Shown here: one piece after another, positions 55,881-64,000 of the stretch
Layout of the letters: each line of letters opens with the position of its first letter
Numbering within the stretch: the stretch's first letter is position 1
Source: Pseudomonas soli
GTDB taxonomy: Bacteria > Pseudomonadota > Gammaproteobacteria > Pseudomonadales > Pseudomonadaceae
Direction: 5' to 3'
Assembly: GCF_900110655.1 (NCBI RefSeq)
Contig: NZ_FOEQ01000003.1
Location: forward strand, 496,001-560,000
DNA: 64,000 bases
Translations under genes and position numbers: made by a program
Notes under the pieces: model-generated
What the model saw: the letters and a program-made list of their open reading frames with translations, nothing else
The model's database searches: none
Told to the model about the DNA's origin: nothing

Positions 55881-57310
55881 CAGCGGATAAACAGCTTGTA
55901 GACCAGGCGCTGCAAGGCCTTGCCATAGGGCGGATAGATCACCTTGGCGGCATTGATGCGTTGCTTGGCCAGCACGGCCTTGGCCTTGCTGAAGGTCAGG
56001 AAGCCTTCGTGGCCGTGGTAGTGACCCATGCCCGACGGGCCGATGCCGCCAAATGGCAGGTCATCCTGGGCCACATGCAGCAGGGTGTCGTTGAGGCAGA
56101 CACCGCCGGAGTGGGTGTCGCGCAGCACCCGGGCCTGCTCGCCACGTTCATAGCCGAAGTAGTAGAGCGCCAGGGGGCGAGGTCGCTGGTTGATGTAGGC
56201 CAGGGCCTCGTCCAGGCGGTCGTAGGGCACCACGGGCAGCAATGGACCGAAAATTTCATCCTGCATCACCTGCATGCTGTCGTTTACGTCCAACAGCAGG
56301 TGTGGGGGCAGGCGGCGCCCCTGGCGCGGCTCGTCGGGATAGAGGTCGATCACTTGGGCACCCTGCTCACGGGCATCGTCCAGCAGCCGGTTCAGGCGGC
56401 CAAGCTGGCGCTCGTTGATGATCGCGCTGTAGTCGGGGTTGCCAGCGAGCCGCGGATAGAGGCGACGCACGGCATGCCGGTAGGCCTCGGCGAAGGCGTC
56501 CAGGCGCTCGCGGGGCACCAGCACGTAGTCGGGGGCGACGCAGGTCTGGCCGGCGTTGAGGGTCTTGCCGAAGGCGATGCGTTCGGCGGCGGTCTCCAGC
56601 GGCACGTCGGCCGAGACGATGGCCGGCGACTTGCCGCCCAGCTCCAGGGTCACCGGCGTCAGGTTCTCTGCGGCGGCCAGCATCACATGGCGACCGACGC
56701 TGGTGGCGCCAGTGAACAGCAGATGATCGAAGGGCAGGCGGGCAAAAGCCTGGCCGACTTCCACCTCGCCAAGCACCACGCTGACCAGATCAGTGGGGAA
56801 CACGCGCTCGAGCAGGTTCTTGAGGGCCTGGCCACTGGCCGGGGTCGACTCGCTGAGCTTGAGCATCACCCGGTTGCCGGCGGCCAGGGCGCCGGTCAGC
56901 GGGCCGATGGCGAGAAACAGCGGGTAGTTCCACGGCACGATGATCCCCACAACGCCCAGTGGCTGGTATTGCACCCGGGCGCTGGCTGGTTGGAAGGCCA
57001 GGCCGACCTTGCGCCGCGATGGGCGCATCCAGCGGCCCAGCTGTTTCTCCGCATCGCGCAGGCCCATGACCGACGGCATCAGTTCGGCGAGCAGGGTTTC
57101 GTCACGGCTGCGGCCACTGAAGTCGGCATCGATGCTCGTGATCAAGGCCTCCTGGTCCGCCAGCAGCGCCTCGCGCAGGCTTTTCAACCACTGCCGGCGT
57201 TGCGTGGCCGGGGGCATCGGGTTGCCGGCGAACGCCTGTCGCTGGGCGTCGAACGTCGCTTGCAGGTCGAGGTCGGATTGCACAGGGGGAAGTACGGCAG
57301 GCGAGGTCAT
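55880..57310 (-). CDS. calB: Coniferyl-aldehyde-type dehydrogenase
   Basis: This 476-residue NAD(P)-dependent aldehyde dehydrogenase has catalytic Glu in VTLELGGKSPAIVSADVPLE, the nucleophile in GKTLNAGQTCVAPDYVLVPR, and the cofactor loop LFTGATSVGRHVM. It resembles coniferyl aldehyde dehydrogenases with a C-terminal basic membrane-binding tail (GKALQRLVYKLFIR). The start is MTSPAVLPPV at 57310. It is first of three genes and divergent from a TetR regulator. Confidence 0.88.
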   Translation of the reverse strand: MTSPAVLPPVQSDLDLQATFDAQRQAFAGNPMPPATQRRQWLKSLREALLADQEALITSIDADFSGRSRDETLLAELMPSVMGLRDAEKQLGRWMRPSRRKVGLAFQPASARVQYQPLGVVGIIVPWNYPLFLAIGPLTGALAAGNRVMLKLSESTPASGQALKNLLERVFPTDLVSVVLGEVEVGQAFARLPFDHLLFTGATSVGRHVMLAAAENLTPVTLELGGKSPAIVSADVPLETAAERIAFGKTLNAGQTCVAPDYVLVPRERLDAFAEAYRHAVRRLYPRLAGNPDYSAIINERQLGRLNRLLDDAREQGAQVIDLYPDEPRQGRRLPPHLLLDVNDSMQVMQDEIFGPLLPVVPYDRLDEALAYINQRPRPLALYYFGYERGEQARVLRDTHSGGVCLNDTLLHVAQDDLPFGGIGPSGMGHYHGHEGFLTFSKAKAVLAKQRINAAKVIYPPYGKALQRLVYKLFIR

Positions 57311-57353
57311 GGCGGCTCCAGGGCTGACGAGTGAGTAGAGCATATACTCTAAT

Positions 57354-57372
57354 TGGTACCATGGTGCACCAT
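57354..57372. promoter_or_regulatory. Palindromic operator between calB and tetR
   Basis: TGGTACCA (57354-57361) is a perfect palindrome; it shares its last base with the perfect 12-bp palindrome ATGGTGCACCAT (57361-57372). They lie 44-62 bp before calB and about 85-103 bp before the TetR start, as expected for an operator of the divergent regulator. Confidence 0.5.
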
Positions 57373-57456
57373 TTTTCACTTGGCCGCCGATGCACCCGAC
57401 GGGCTGGAGGCCGTAAGATGGGCCCGATCATTACACGCTGGAGACTGGAGCTGAGC

Positions 57457-58122
57457 ATGGCCCCGCGCATGAAGACCCGAGAGCGCATCGTGCAGAGCAG
57501 CCTGGAGCTGTTCAACCAGCAGGGCGAGCGTTGCGTCAGCACCAATCACATTGCCGCGCACATGGAAATCTCGCCCGGCAACCTGTACTACCACTTCCCC
57601 AACAAGCAGGCGATCATCGCCGTGCTGTTCAATCAGTATGAAGAGCTGGTCGACAGTTTCCTGCGTCCGCCCCAAGGCCGCAGCGCCACCGTCGAAGACA
57701 AGCGCTTCTACCTCAAGGCGCTGCTGGCGGCGATGTGGAACTACCGTTTCCTGCATCGCGACCTCGAGCATCTGCTTGACAGCGATCCGGAGCTGGCGGC
57801 CCGCTACCGGCGTTTCTCGCAGCGCTGCCTGCAGCAGGGTCAGGCCATCTACCGCGGCTTTGTCGAGGCCGGCATCCTGAACATGGACGCCGCGCAGCTG
57901 GAGTCGCTGACCATCAATGCCTGGATCGTGCTGACTTCCTGGGTACGTTTTCTCAGCACCACCCGCGAGCATTCCGCGCACCTGGGTGAAGAAGCGTTCA
58001 AGCGCGGCGTCTATCAGGTGGTGGTGCTGGAGCTGGGGTATGTCACCCCGGCCGCGCGTGCCGCGGTGCAGGCGCTGTGCGCTGAGTTTCATGTCCCGTT
58101 CAACCAGGCCCTGGAGCAGTGA
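57457..58122 (+). CDS. TetR-family transcriptional regulator
   Basis: This 221-residue regulator has an N-terminal TetR HTH (RERIVQSSLELFNQQGERCV, then IAAHMEISPGNLYYHFPNKQ) and an all-helical ligand domain. The start at 57457 (MAPRMKTRER) has CTGGAG upstream. It is divergent from calB and the GMC operon across a palindromic operator, so it likely represses that operon and itself. Confidence 0.9.
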   Translation: MAPRMKTRERIVQSSLELFNQQGERCVSTNHIAAHMEISPGNLYYHFPNKQAIIAVLFNQYEELVDSFLRPPQGRSATVEDKRFYLKALLAAMWNYRFLHRDLEHLLDSDPELAARYRRFSQRCLQQGQAIYRGFVEAGILNMDAAQLESLTINAWIVLTSWVRFLSTTREHSAHLGEEAFKRGVYQVVVLELGYVTPAARAAVQALCAEFHVPFNQALEQ

Positions 58123-58156
58123 TCCGGGGTTTCGAGCCATTCATCAGGAGATTGTC

Positions 58157-59011
58157 ATGCCCCTCGCGCAATTGATCACCCCTCAACAGCTGGCCGAACG
58201 CCTGGATGCGCCCGGCCTGGTGATCCTCGACTGCCGCTTTGCCCTGGAAGATGTCGACTACGGTCAACGCAGTTATGCCGAGGGACATATTGCCGGGGCG
58301 CACTTCGCCGATCTCGAGCGCGACCTGAGCGGGCCGGTGCTCAAGGGCAGCACAGGCCGCCACCCGCTGCCCGACCCGCAGCGGCTGGTGGAGCGCCTGC
58401 GCGAGTGGGGCGTGGACAACGACAGCCAGGTGGTGCTCTACGACGACGGCCCCGGCGCCTTTGCCGCCAGGGCCTGGTGGCTGCTGGCCTGGCTTGGCAA
58501 GCGCGACGCGGTGTTCATTCTCGATGGCGGCCTCAAGGCCTGGCACGCGGCGCACCTGCCGTTGAGCCTGGACCCGCCGGTACGCCGCGAGGGCAACTTC
58601 AGCGGGGAGCCGGACATGAAGCTGCTGATCGATGCCGCCCACCTGTCCAAGCGCCTGGGCGACCCTGCTATGACCTTGATCGACGCTCGCGGCCTGCCGC
58701 GTTTCCGTGGCGAGGTCGAGCCGATCGACCCGGTGGCCGGGCATATCCCTGGCGCCCAGTGCGCGGCTTTCACCGACAACCTTGGCGAGGACGGGCGGTT
58801 CCTGCCGGCCGACAAGCTGAAACAGCGGTTTGCCGAAAAACTGGGGGCCCGGTCGCCGGAGCATCTGGTGGCTTATTGCGGCTCTGGCGTGACGGCGTGC
58901 CACAACCTGTTTGCCCTGGCGCTGGCGGGTTATCCGCTGGGGCGGCTGTATGCCGGGTCGTGGAGTGAGTGGATCAATGATCCACAGCGTGGCATAGCCA
59001 CTGGCGAGTAA
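58157..59011 (+). CDS. sseA: 3-mercaptopyruvate sulfurtransferase
   Basis: This 284-residue protein has two rhodanese domains; the second carries the active-site Cys in AYCGSGVTACHN, matching the CGSGVTA loop of 3-mercaptopyruvate sulfurtransferases rather than the thiosulfate type. N-terminal domain contains LDCRFALEDVDYGQRSYAEG and ends near WHAAHLPL. The ATG at 58157 has CAGGAG before it. Confidence 0.93.
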   Translation: MPLAQLITPQQLAERLDAPGLVILDCRFALEDVDYGQRSYAEGHIAGAHFADLERDLSGPVLKGSTGRHPLPDPQRLVERLREWGVDNDSQVVLYDDGPGAFAARAWWLLAWLGKRDAVFILDGGLKAWHAAHLPLSLDPPVRREGNFSGEPDMKLLIDAAHLSKRLGDPAMTLIDARGLPRFRGEVEPIDPVAGHIPGAQCAAFTDNLGEDGRFLPADKLKQRFAEKLGARSPEHLVAYCGSGVTACHNLFALALAGYPLGRLYAGSWSEWINDPQRGIATGE

Positions 59012-59019
59012 TTCGTAAC

Positions 59020-59069
59020 GTGGGAGCGATGGCCCGGGAGTGCTATCGCGGGGCAAGCCCGCTCCCACA
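59020..59069. repeat. REP-type hairpin after sseA
   Basis: GTGGGAGCG... and CGGGGCAAGCCCGCTCCCAC form an inverted pair between convergent sseA and the yheT-like gene. Confidence 0.75.
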
Positions 59070-59101
59070 ACCCCCTCTTACACCTCTTGCTTGGAGGGGG
59101 G

Positions 59102-60094
59102 CTATCGGCCTTCCATCAGCCACTGCGGAATCCTTCGTTCCAGGTAATACCCCGGATTGCGCAGGCTGCCCTCGACAAAACCCACATGGCCACCCCGGCT
59201 GTGCAGTTCGAACTGCGTCTGCGCCGCCAGCTCACTGGCATCGGGCAGGCTATGGCCAAACACGAAGGGATCATCGTTGGCGTGGATGATCAGCGTCGGC
59301 GTGCGGTTCTCGCCCAGGTAATAGCGGCTGGAGGCGCGCCGGTAGTAGTCATGGGCATCGCTGAAGCCATTGAGGGGCGCGGTCACCTTGCCATCGAAGT
59401 CCCAGAACGTGCGCAGGTTGCGCAGCGAGCCCAGGCCTTCGAGGGTGGCCAGCCCTTCATGGTGGCCCTTGTCGCGGAAGTGCCGTTGCTTGTCCTGCAC
59501 GTAGGCCAGCATCTCGCGCATGAAGTGCGCCTGGTAGACCTTCGAGAAACCCAGGCCGATACGGTCGGCGCACTGGTCCAGGCGAAACGGCACCGACACC
59601 GCTACCGCTGCCTCCAGTTGGCTGGCCGCGCCGCTTTCCCCCAGGTACTTGAGCAGCACATTGCCGCCCAGCGAGTAGCCCACGGCATACAGCGGCGCCA
59701 GCGGCCGCTGCGCCCGCAGGTGACGGATGGTTTCGGCCAGGTCTTCGCTTGCCCCTGAATGGTAGCTGCGCGCCAACAGGTTGGGTTCGCCTGAGCAGCC
59801 GCGCCAGTTCAGCGCGACACTGGCCCAGCCGCGTGTCTGCAAGGCCAGTTGCAGGCCTTTGACATACGGCGAATGGGATGAACCGGTCAGGCCGTGGAGT
59901 ACCAGCACCAAGGGCACATCGGCCTGATGCGGGCCGTGCCAGTCGAGGTCGAGGAAGTCGCCGTCGGCCAGCCACAAGCGCTCGCGGGTGCGCTCAAGTG
60001 CGGGGAGTTTGCGCCATAGTGGCCCCCACAACGTCTGCAAGTGGGGGTTGGACAGGCCGGCGGCCGGGCGGAAGGTGGCGGTGAGGCTGATCAT
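59102..60094 (-). CDS. YheT-like alpha/beta hydrolase
   Basis: This 330-residue hydrolase of the AB-hydrolase/YheT (ABHD) family has VLVLHGLTGSSHSPYVKGLQ, nucleophile Ser in YAVGYSLGGNVLLKYLGESG, acid in IHANDDPFVFG and His in HSRGGHVGFVEGSLRNPGYY. The substrate is probably a carboxylic ester but is not established. Confidence 0.92.
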   Translation of the reverse strand: MISLTATFRPAAGLSNPHLQTLWGPLWRKLPALERTRERLWLADGDFLDLDWHGPHQADVPLVLVLHGLTGSSHSPYVKGLQLALQTRGWASVALNWRGCSGEPNLLARSYHSGASEDLAETIRHLRAQRPLAPLYAVGYSLGGNVLLKYLGESGAASQLEAAVAVSVPFRLDQCADRIGLGFSKVYQAHFMREMLAYVQDKQRHFRDKGHHEGLATLEGLGSLRNLRTFWDFDGKVTAPLNGFSDAHDYYRRASSRYYLGENRTPTLIIHANDDPFVFGHSLPDASELAAQTQFELHSRGGHVGFVEGSLRNPGYYLERRIPQWLMEGR

Positions 60095-60154
60095 GCTGGG
60101 CGACTCGTGATGTGCCCGCTTAGAGTGCCATGAAACACCGCCGCCGCGCCTGTG

Positions 60155-60769
60155 CTATTGGTCGCCAGCCGCACGCTGCCACAGGGCGTAATGCACCTGG
60201 CCGGTCTTCTTCTCGCGGTGCAGGCGCCAGTTGCCCGGCATCGGCAGCGAAGAGGGCACGGCTTCGCTTTCGGTGTAGATCCACGCCTGCTCGCGCAGCC
60301 ACTGGCCCTGTTCCAGCAGGTTGCAGGTATTGGCCAGCAGGTCCTGGTGGAACGGTGGGTCGAGGAACACCACATCGAATTGCTGCTTGGCCGGGCCTTG
60401 CAGGTAGCGCAGGGCGTCGGTCTGCAGGATCTGCCCGCGCGGGCAGCGCAACACTTCGAGGTTGTCCTTGAGGTTGCTGGTGGCCGCAGGGTTGCTGTCC
60501 AGCGCCACGGCATCCTTCGCGCCACGGGACAGCGCTTCGAGCACCAGGGCGCCGCTGCCGGTGAAGGCATCGAGCACCAGGGCGCCCTCGATGTAGGGCG
60601 CCAGCCAGTTGAACAGGGTTTCGCGCACGCGATCAGGGGTCGGGCGCAGGCCTTCGCCTTCCGGCACGGCCAGGCGACGGCTGCGCCATTCGCCGGCGAT
60701 GATGCGCAACTGGCCGGGGCCCTTGCTGGCGCCCGGGGCCGGGCGCGCGGGAGTGTTGGGTCTTGCCAT
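60155..60769 (-). CDS. rsmD: 16S rRNA m2G966 methyltransferase RsmD
   Basis: This 204-residue class I methyltransferase has LRIIAGEWRSRRLAVPEGEG, LRPTPDRVRETLFNWL, LDAFTGSGALVLEALSRGAK and the catalytic DPPF in FDVVFLDPPFHQDLLANTCN. Its ATG lies at the end of the upstream M16 gene (60769 shared), so the two are coupled. It lies next to ftsY, a common bacterial arrangement. Confidence 0.96.
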   Translation of the reverse strand: MARPNTPARPAPGASKGPGQLRIIAGEWRSRRLAVPEGEGLRPTPDRVRETLFNWLAPYIEGALVLDAFTGSGALVLEALSRGAKDAVALDSNPAATSNLKDNLEVLRCPRGQILQTDALRYLQGPAKQQFDVVFLDPPFHQDLLANTCNLLEQGQWLREQAWIYTESEAVPSSLPMPGNWRLHREKKTGQVHYALWQRAAGDQ

Positions 60770-62262
60770 TAGTGCTCCGGTACGCCGAGCGGCTGCTCGG
60801 CGGGTTTGTCAGTAGGGGCCGGCAGCGGTTGCTGCGCCACCTTCGGGCCGACGGTGACGATCACCAGCTTGTCCGCCGCAAGATGCTTGTTCATGGCGGC
60901 CTTGACCTGCTCGACGCTCAGCGCCTGGGACTGCTGCATGAAGTCCTCCAGCCAGCTCAGCGGCAGGTTGTAGAAGCCGATCGCGCCCAGCTGCCCGACA
61001 ATACTGGCGTTGCTGGCATTGGACAGCGGGAAGCTGCCGGCCAGCTCGCGCTTGGCATCGTCCAGTTCCTGCTGGGTGGGGCCGTTCTTCAGGTAGTCGG
61101 CCAGGATATCCTGGACCAGCTTGAGCGTGCCCTCGCTGAGTTCGGCGCGGGTCTGCAGGTTGATCATGAACGGGCCGCGCACCTGCATCGGGCTGAATAC
61201 CGAGTACACGCCGTAGGTCAGGCCGCGCTTTTCACGCACTTCGCTCATCAGGCGGGTGCCGAAGGCACCGCCGCCGAGGATCTGGTTACCCAGCGACAGC
61301 GCCGGCCAGTCCGCATCGTTGCGGTCGATACCCAGCTCGGCCAGCATCAGGTGGGTCTGCTTGGACGGGAAGTCGATATGCGTGGTCCCCGGCTTGGGCT
61401 CGACAGGTTGCTCCGGCTTGGCCAGTGCCGCGCCCTTGGGCAGGCCGGCGGAGACCTGCGCGGCGATGGCCTCGGCTTCGCCGCGGCTGAGGTCGCCGAC
61501 CAGGGCGATCACCGCGTTGCCGGCCGCGTAGGCCTTGCCGTGGAAAGTGCGCAGCTGCGCCAGGGTGATGCCCGGGATGGACTCGGCGGTACCGTCGCTG
61601 GGGCTGGCATAGGGGTGCTGGCCATAGAGGTTGGCGAACAACGTCTTGCCGGCGATCTTGCCGGGGTTCTGCTTCTCGTACTCGAAACCTGCCAGCAATT
61701 GGTTCTTGATGCGCTTGAGGGCGTCCTCGGGGAAGGTCGGCTGGCCCACCACCTCGGTGAACAGCTTCAGCGCCGGTTCGCGCTTGTCCGAGGCGCTGAG
61801 GCTGCGCAGCGAGGCCACGGCCATGTCGCGGTAGGAGCCATTGCCGAAGTCGGCACCCAGGCCTTCGAAGCCTTCGGCGATGGCGGTGACGTCCTTGCCG
61901 GCCACGCCCTCGTTGAGCATGGCGTTGGTCAGGGTGGCCAGGCCCGGGGTACCGCCGTCCTGGCTGCTGCCGGCGGCGAAGGTCACGCGCAGGTCGAACA
62001 TCGGCAGCTCGCGGGCCTCGACGAACAGTACGCGGGCGCCTTCGGCGGTGGTCCAGTGCTGGATGTTCAGCTGGCGCCGGCTGGGGGCCTTGCCGTCCAG
62101 TTCGGCCAGCGATTGCAGGGTGTTGGCCGGGCGGGCCGCAGTGTCCGCCTTGCCTTGGCTGTCGGACTGGGCAGGGCGCGCCAGCAGCGCGGCGATGGCC
62201 ACCACCAGCACGATGATCGCCAGGCCGAACAGGGTGTAGCGCGGTGCGCTGCGATCACTCAT
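60769..62262 (-). CDS. M16 peptidase-like protein, non-catalytic partner
   Basis: The 497-residue product has an N-terminal membrane anchor (LFGLAIIVLVVAIAALLARP) and an M16 fold, but no HxxEH motif: the equivalent place reads GLATLTNAMLNEGVAGKDVT. It retains the C-terminal R-Y like region (RLMSEVREKRGLTYGVYSVF). Such inactive subunits pair with an active M16 peptidase, encoded just upstream with an eight-base overlap. Confidence 0.9.
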   Translation of the reverse strand: MSDRSAPRYTLFGLAIIVLVVAIAALLARPAQSDSQGKADTAARPANTLQSLAELDGKAPSRRQLNIQHWTTAEGARVLFVEARELPMFDLRVTFAAGSSQDGGTPGLATLTNAMLNEGVAGKDVTAIAEGFEGLGADFGNGSYRDMAVASLRSLSASDKREPALKLFTEVVGQPTFPEDALKRIKNQLLAGFEYEKQNPGKIAGKTLFANLYGQHPYASPSDGTAESIPGITLAQLRTFHGKAYAAGNAVIALVGDLSRGEAEAIAAQVSAGLPKGAALAKPEQPVEPKPGTTHIDFPSKQTHLMLAELGIDRNDADWPALSLGNQILGGGAFGTRLMSEVREKRGLTYGVYSVFSPMQVRGPFMINLQTRAELSEGTLKLVQDILADYLKNGPTQQELDDAKRELAGSFPLSNASNASIVGQLGAIGFYNLPLSWLEDFMQQSQALSVEQVKAAMNKHLAADKLVIVTVGPKVAQQPLPAPTDKPAEQPLGVPEH

Positions 62263-63610
62263 GAGCGGACTCCTCGGGCAGTACATGGGCAACGCTCAGG
62301 CGTTCGCGGGTGAAATAGGTGCGGGCGGCGGCCTGGATGTCCTCCGGGGTCACGCGCTTGAGGTCGTCGAGCTCGCTGTCTATCAGCTTCCAGGACAGGC
62401 CGACCGTTTCCAGTTGCCCGATGGTGGTGGCCTGGCTGCTGATCGAGTCGCGGTCGTAGACCAGGCCGGCGATCACCTGGGCGCGGACGCGCTCGAGCTC
62501 TTCGGCGGTGGGTGGCGTGGTCTTGAGCTCATCGAGCAACTGCCAGATGCCTTTCTCCACTTCGGCCAGGGTCTTTTGCTTCTGCACGTTGGGCGTGGCC
62601 GAGATCATGAACAGGCTGTCGCCGCGGGTGAAGGCGTTGTAGCTGGACGAGGCACCGGCAACCAGCTCCTGGCCGCGTTCCAGGCGCGCCGGCATGCGGG
62701 CGCTGTAGCCGCCGTCGAGCAGGGCCGAGATCAGCCGCAGGGCGTTGACGCTGCGTGGGTCCTTGGCGGTGGCCAGGGCCGGGACATTGAAGCCGTAGAT
62801 CAGGCTGGGCAGTTGCGTGCGCAGGTGCAGGGTGAGCAGGCGCTGGCCTGGCTCGGCCAGTTCCAGCGGCAGTTTGCTCGGCGGCACGGCGCGTTTGGGG
62901 ATGGAGCCGAAGTACTTCTGCGCCAAGGCCTTGACCTCGTCCGGCTTGACGTCGCCGACCACCACCAGGGTGGCGTTGTTCGGGGCGTACCAGGACTCGT
63001 ACCAATGACGCAGCTCCTCGACTTTCATGCGCTCGAGGTCGGCCATCCAGCCGATGGTCGGCGTGTGGTAGCCGCTGGCCGGGTAGGCCATGGCGCGGAA
63101 CAGCTCGAAGGCCTTGGCATTGGGCTGGTCGTCGGTGCGCAGGCGACGCTCTTCCTTGATCACCTCGATCTCGCGGCTGAACTCGTCGGCCGGCAGGCGC
63201 AGGCTGGCCAGGCGGTCGGCTTCGAGCTCCAGGGCCACCGGCAGGCGGTCGCGGGCCAGCACCTGGTAGTAGGCGGTGTAGTCGTCGCTGGTGAAGGCGT
63301 TCTCCTCGGCGCCGAGATCGCGCAGGATGCGCGAGGCCTCGCCGGGGCCGATCTTGGCGCTGCCCTTGAACATCATGTGTTCCAGGGCATGGGACAGGCC
63401 GGTCTGGCCCGGCGTCTCGTAGCTGGAGCCGACCTTGTACCAGATCTGCGAAACCACCACTGGCGCCCGGTGGTCCTCGCGCACGACAACTTTCAGGCCG
63501 TTGTCGAGGATGAATTCGTGGGTGGGTTGCACATCGGCGGCGAAAGCCGCCAGCGGCAGGCACAGTGTGCCGAGCAACAGGCCAGCGGCGCGGCGGGCTA
63601 GAGCATTCAT
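62255..63610 (-). CDS. M16 zinc metallopeptidase, catalytic partner
   Basis: This 451-residue insulinase-family peptidase has the inverted zinc motif HALEHMMFKGSAKIGPGEAS (HxxEH) with the third ligand Glu in AEENAFTSDDYTAYYQ. The start MNALARRAAGLLLGTLCLPL at 63610 is a cleavable signal peptide (AAFA), placing it in the periplasm. It forms a pair with the overlapping downstream subunit. The frame remains open upstream but only through the intergenic region. Confidence 0.92.
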   Translation of the reverse strand: MNALARRAAGLLLGTLCLPLAAFAADVQPTHEFILDNGLKVVVREDHRAPVVVSQIWYKVGSSYETPGQTGLSHALEHMMFKGSAKIGPGEASRILRDLGAEENAFTSDDYTAYYQVLARDRLPVALELEADRLASLRLPADEFSREIEVIKEERRLRTDDQPNAKAFELFRAMAYPASGYHTPTIGWMADLERMKVEELRHWYESWYAPNNATLVVVGDVKPDEVKALAQKYFGSIPKRAVPPSKLPLELAEPGQRLLTLHLRTQLPSLIYGFNVPALATAKDPRSVNALRLISALLDGGYSARMPARLERGQELVAGASSSYNAFTRGDSLFMISATPNVQKQKTLAEVEKGIWQLLDELKTTPPTAEELERVRAQVIAGLVYDRDSISSQATTIGQLETVGLSWKLIDSELDDLKRVTPEDIQAAARTYFTRERLSVAHVLPEESAHE

Positions 63611-63844
63611 ACGGTGTTCAACCTGTTCGGCGGCCCGCTTGGGTTTAGCGTCGGCGGGCCAGGAGGTGCTAGGATACTGATCCGGTTGCCTGGCGACCAT
63701 GCCTGTCGCCGTTCTGGCCCGCAGGCCCTTACGACAAAACGTTGCGCATGAACCCGCTGGCTTCACAGTAGTCTGTTCTGCGTGAGTTAAGAATTCCCGA
63801 TGCGCCGCTGCTGGCCCATCGCTACCCTGAGATAGCCGTCTTCC

Positions 63845-64000
63845 ATGTTTGGTTCCAACGACGACAAAAAAGCGCCGGCCGCGGCTGGCGAGAAGAAAGG
63901 CCTGTTCAGCTGGTTCCGCAAGAAGCCGGAACAGCCTGCCGCCGAACAGCCGCAAGCCCCTGCACCGCAAGCGCCCGTCGAGCAGACCGCACCGGCTGCC
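63845..64000 (+). CDS. ftsY: Signal recognition particle receptor FtsY (5' end only)
   Basis: The first 52 codons are visible, reading MFGSNDDKKAPAAAGEKKGL, FSWFRKKPEQPAAEQ, and a Pro/Ala/Gln-rich acidic-type region. FSWFRKK with a repetitive A domain is characteristic of pseudomonad FtsY. The NG GTPase domain lies beyond the window. It is divergent from the M16 genes, as in other pseudomonads from memory. Confidence 0.85.
   Translation, partial: MFGSNDDKKAPAAAGEKKGLFSWFRKKPEQPAAEQPQAPAPQAPVEQTAPAA

Noticed and set aside
55661-57334. 557-codon frame antisense to calB
   Set aside because: Complement of the aldehyde dehydrogenase; no family features.
60763-62313. 516-codon frame antisense to the M16 partner gene
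   Set aside because: Shadow of a clear coding gene.

Overview
The window reads as chromosome of a fluorescent Pseudomonas of the P. putida group. Evidence is the gene content and order (amino-acid ABC transporter, gabP, ppk2, yggX-mutY-asmA, hisBH-A-F, cbcXWV, serine dehydratase, gbdR, cdhBAC-caiX-cdhR, rlmI, mutM, coaD, rsmD, two M16 peptidases, ftsY), high-GC codon use, and dispersed REP-type hairpins with the core GGCAAGCCCGCTCCCACA. The organism call is an inference from remembered synteny.

Region 1 (1-6.3 kb): a two-component system divergent from a TonB-dependent siderophore receptor, then a HipB/HipA-type pair whose hipA start looks frameshifted and whose promoter carries a long inverted repeat, then a small DUF3079 protein.

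Region 2 (6.3-14.2 kb): a copper nitrite reductase (nirK), then an accessory island ending at tRNA-Thr. The island holds the decayed 3' end of one P4-type integrase, a frameshifted RelE/HigB-like toxin tail-to-tail with an XRE protein, an AvcD-type anti-phage dCTP deaminase preceded by an unlisted 55-codon gene and a 60-nt near-perfect hairpin, about 1.2 kb without supported genes, and an intact P4-type integrase beside the tRNA.

Region 3 (14.3-31 kb): small lipoproteins, a DUF2975/XRE pair, an MdtJI-like SMR pair with a possible leader peptide, a methyltransferase, a basic amino-acid ABC transporter, gabP, a PPK2 kinase, tRNA-Phe, yggX-mutY-asmA in overlapping order, and an OFA-family MFS transporter.

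Region 4 (31-48 kb): hisB-hisH-DUF2164-hisA-hisF, then a choline/glycine betaine/carnitine catabolic neighbourhood. It has the CbcXWV importer, L-serine dehydratase and GbdR, and after an AT-richer insert (a lipoprotein and a zincin-like protein lacking its catalytic Glu) the carnitine genes cdhB-cdhA-cdhC-caiX with divergent cdhR. Carnitine is imported, oxidised, cleaved to betainyl-CoA and hydrolysed to glycine betaine, whose catabolism leads through glycine and serine to pyruvate.

Region 5 (48-64 kb): rlmI, an HDOD protein, mutM, ggt, ferredoxin, coaD, a calB/TAT-protein/GMC oxidoreductase operon divergent from a TetR regulator, sseA, a YheT-like hydrolase, rsmD, two M16 peptidase genes, and the 5' end of ftsY running off the window.
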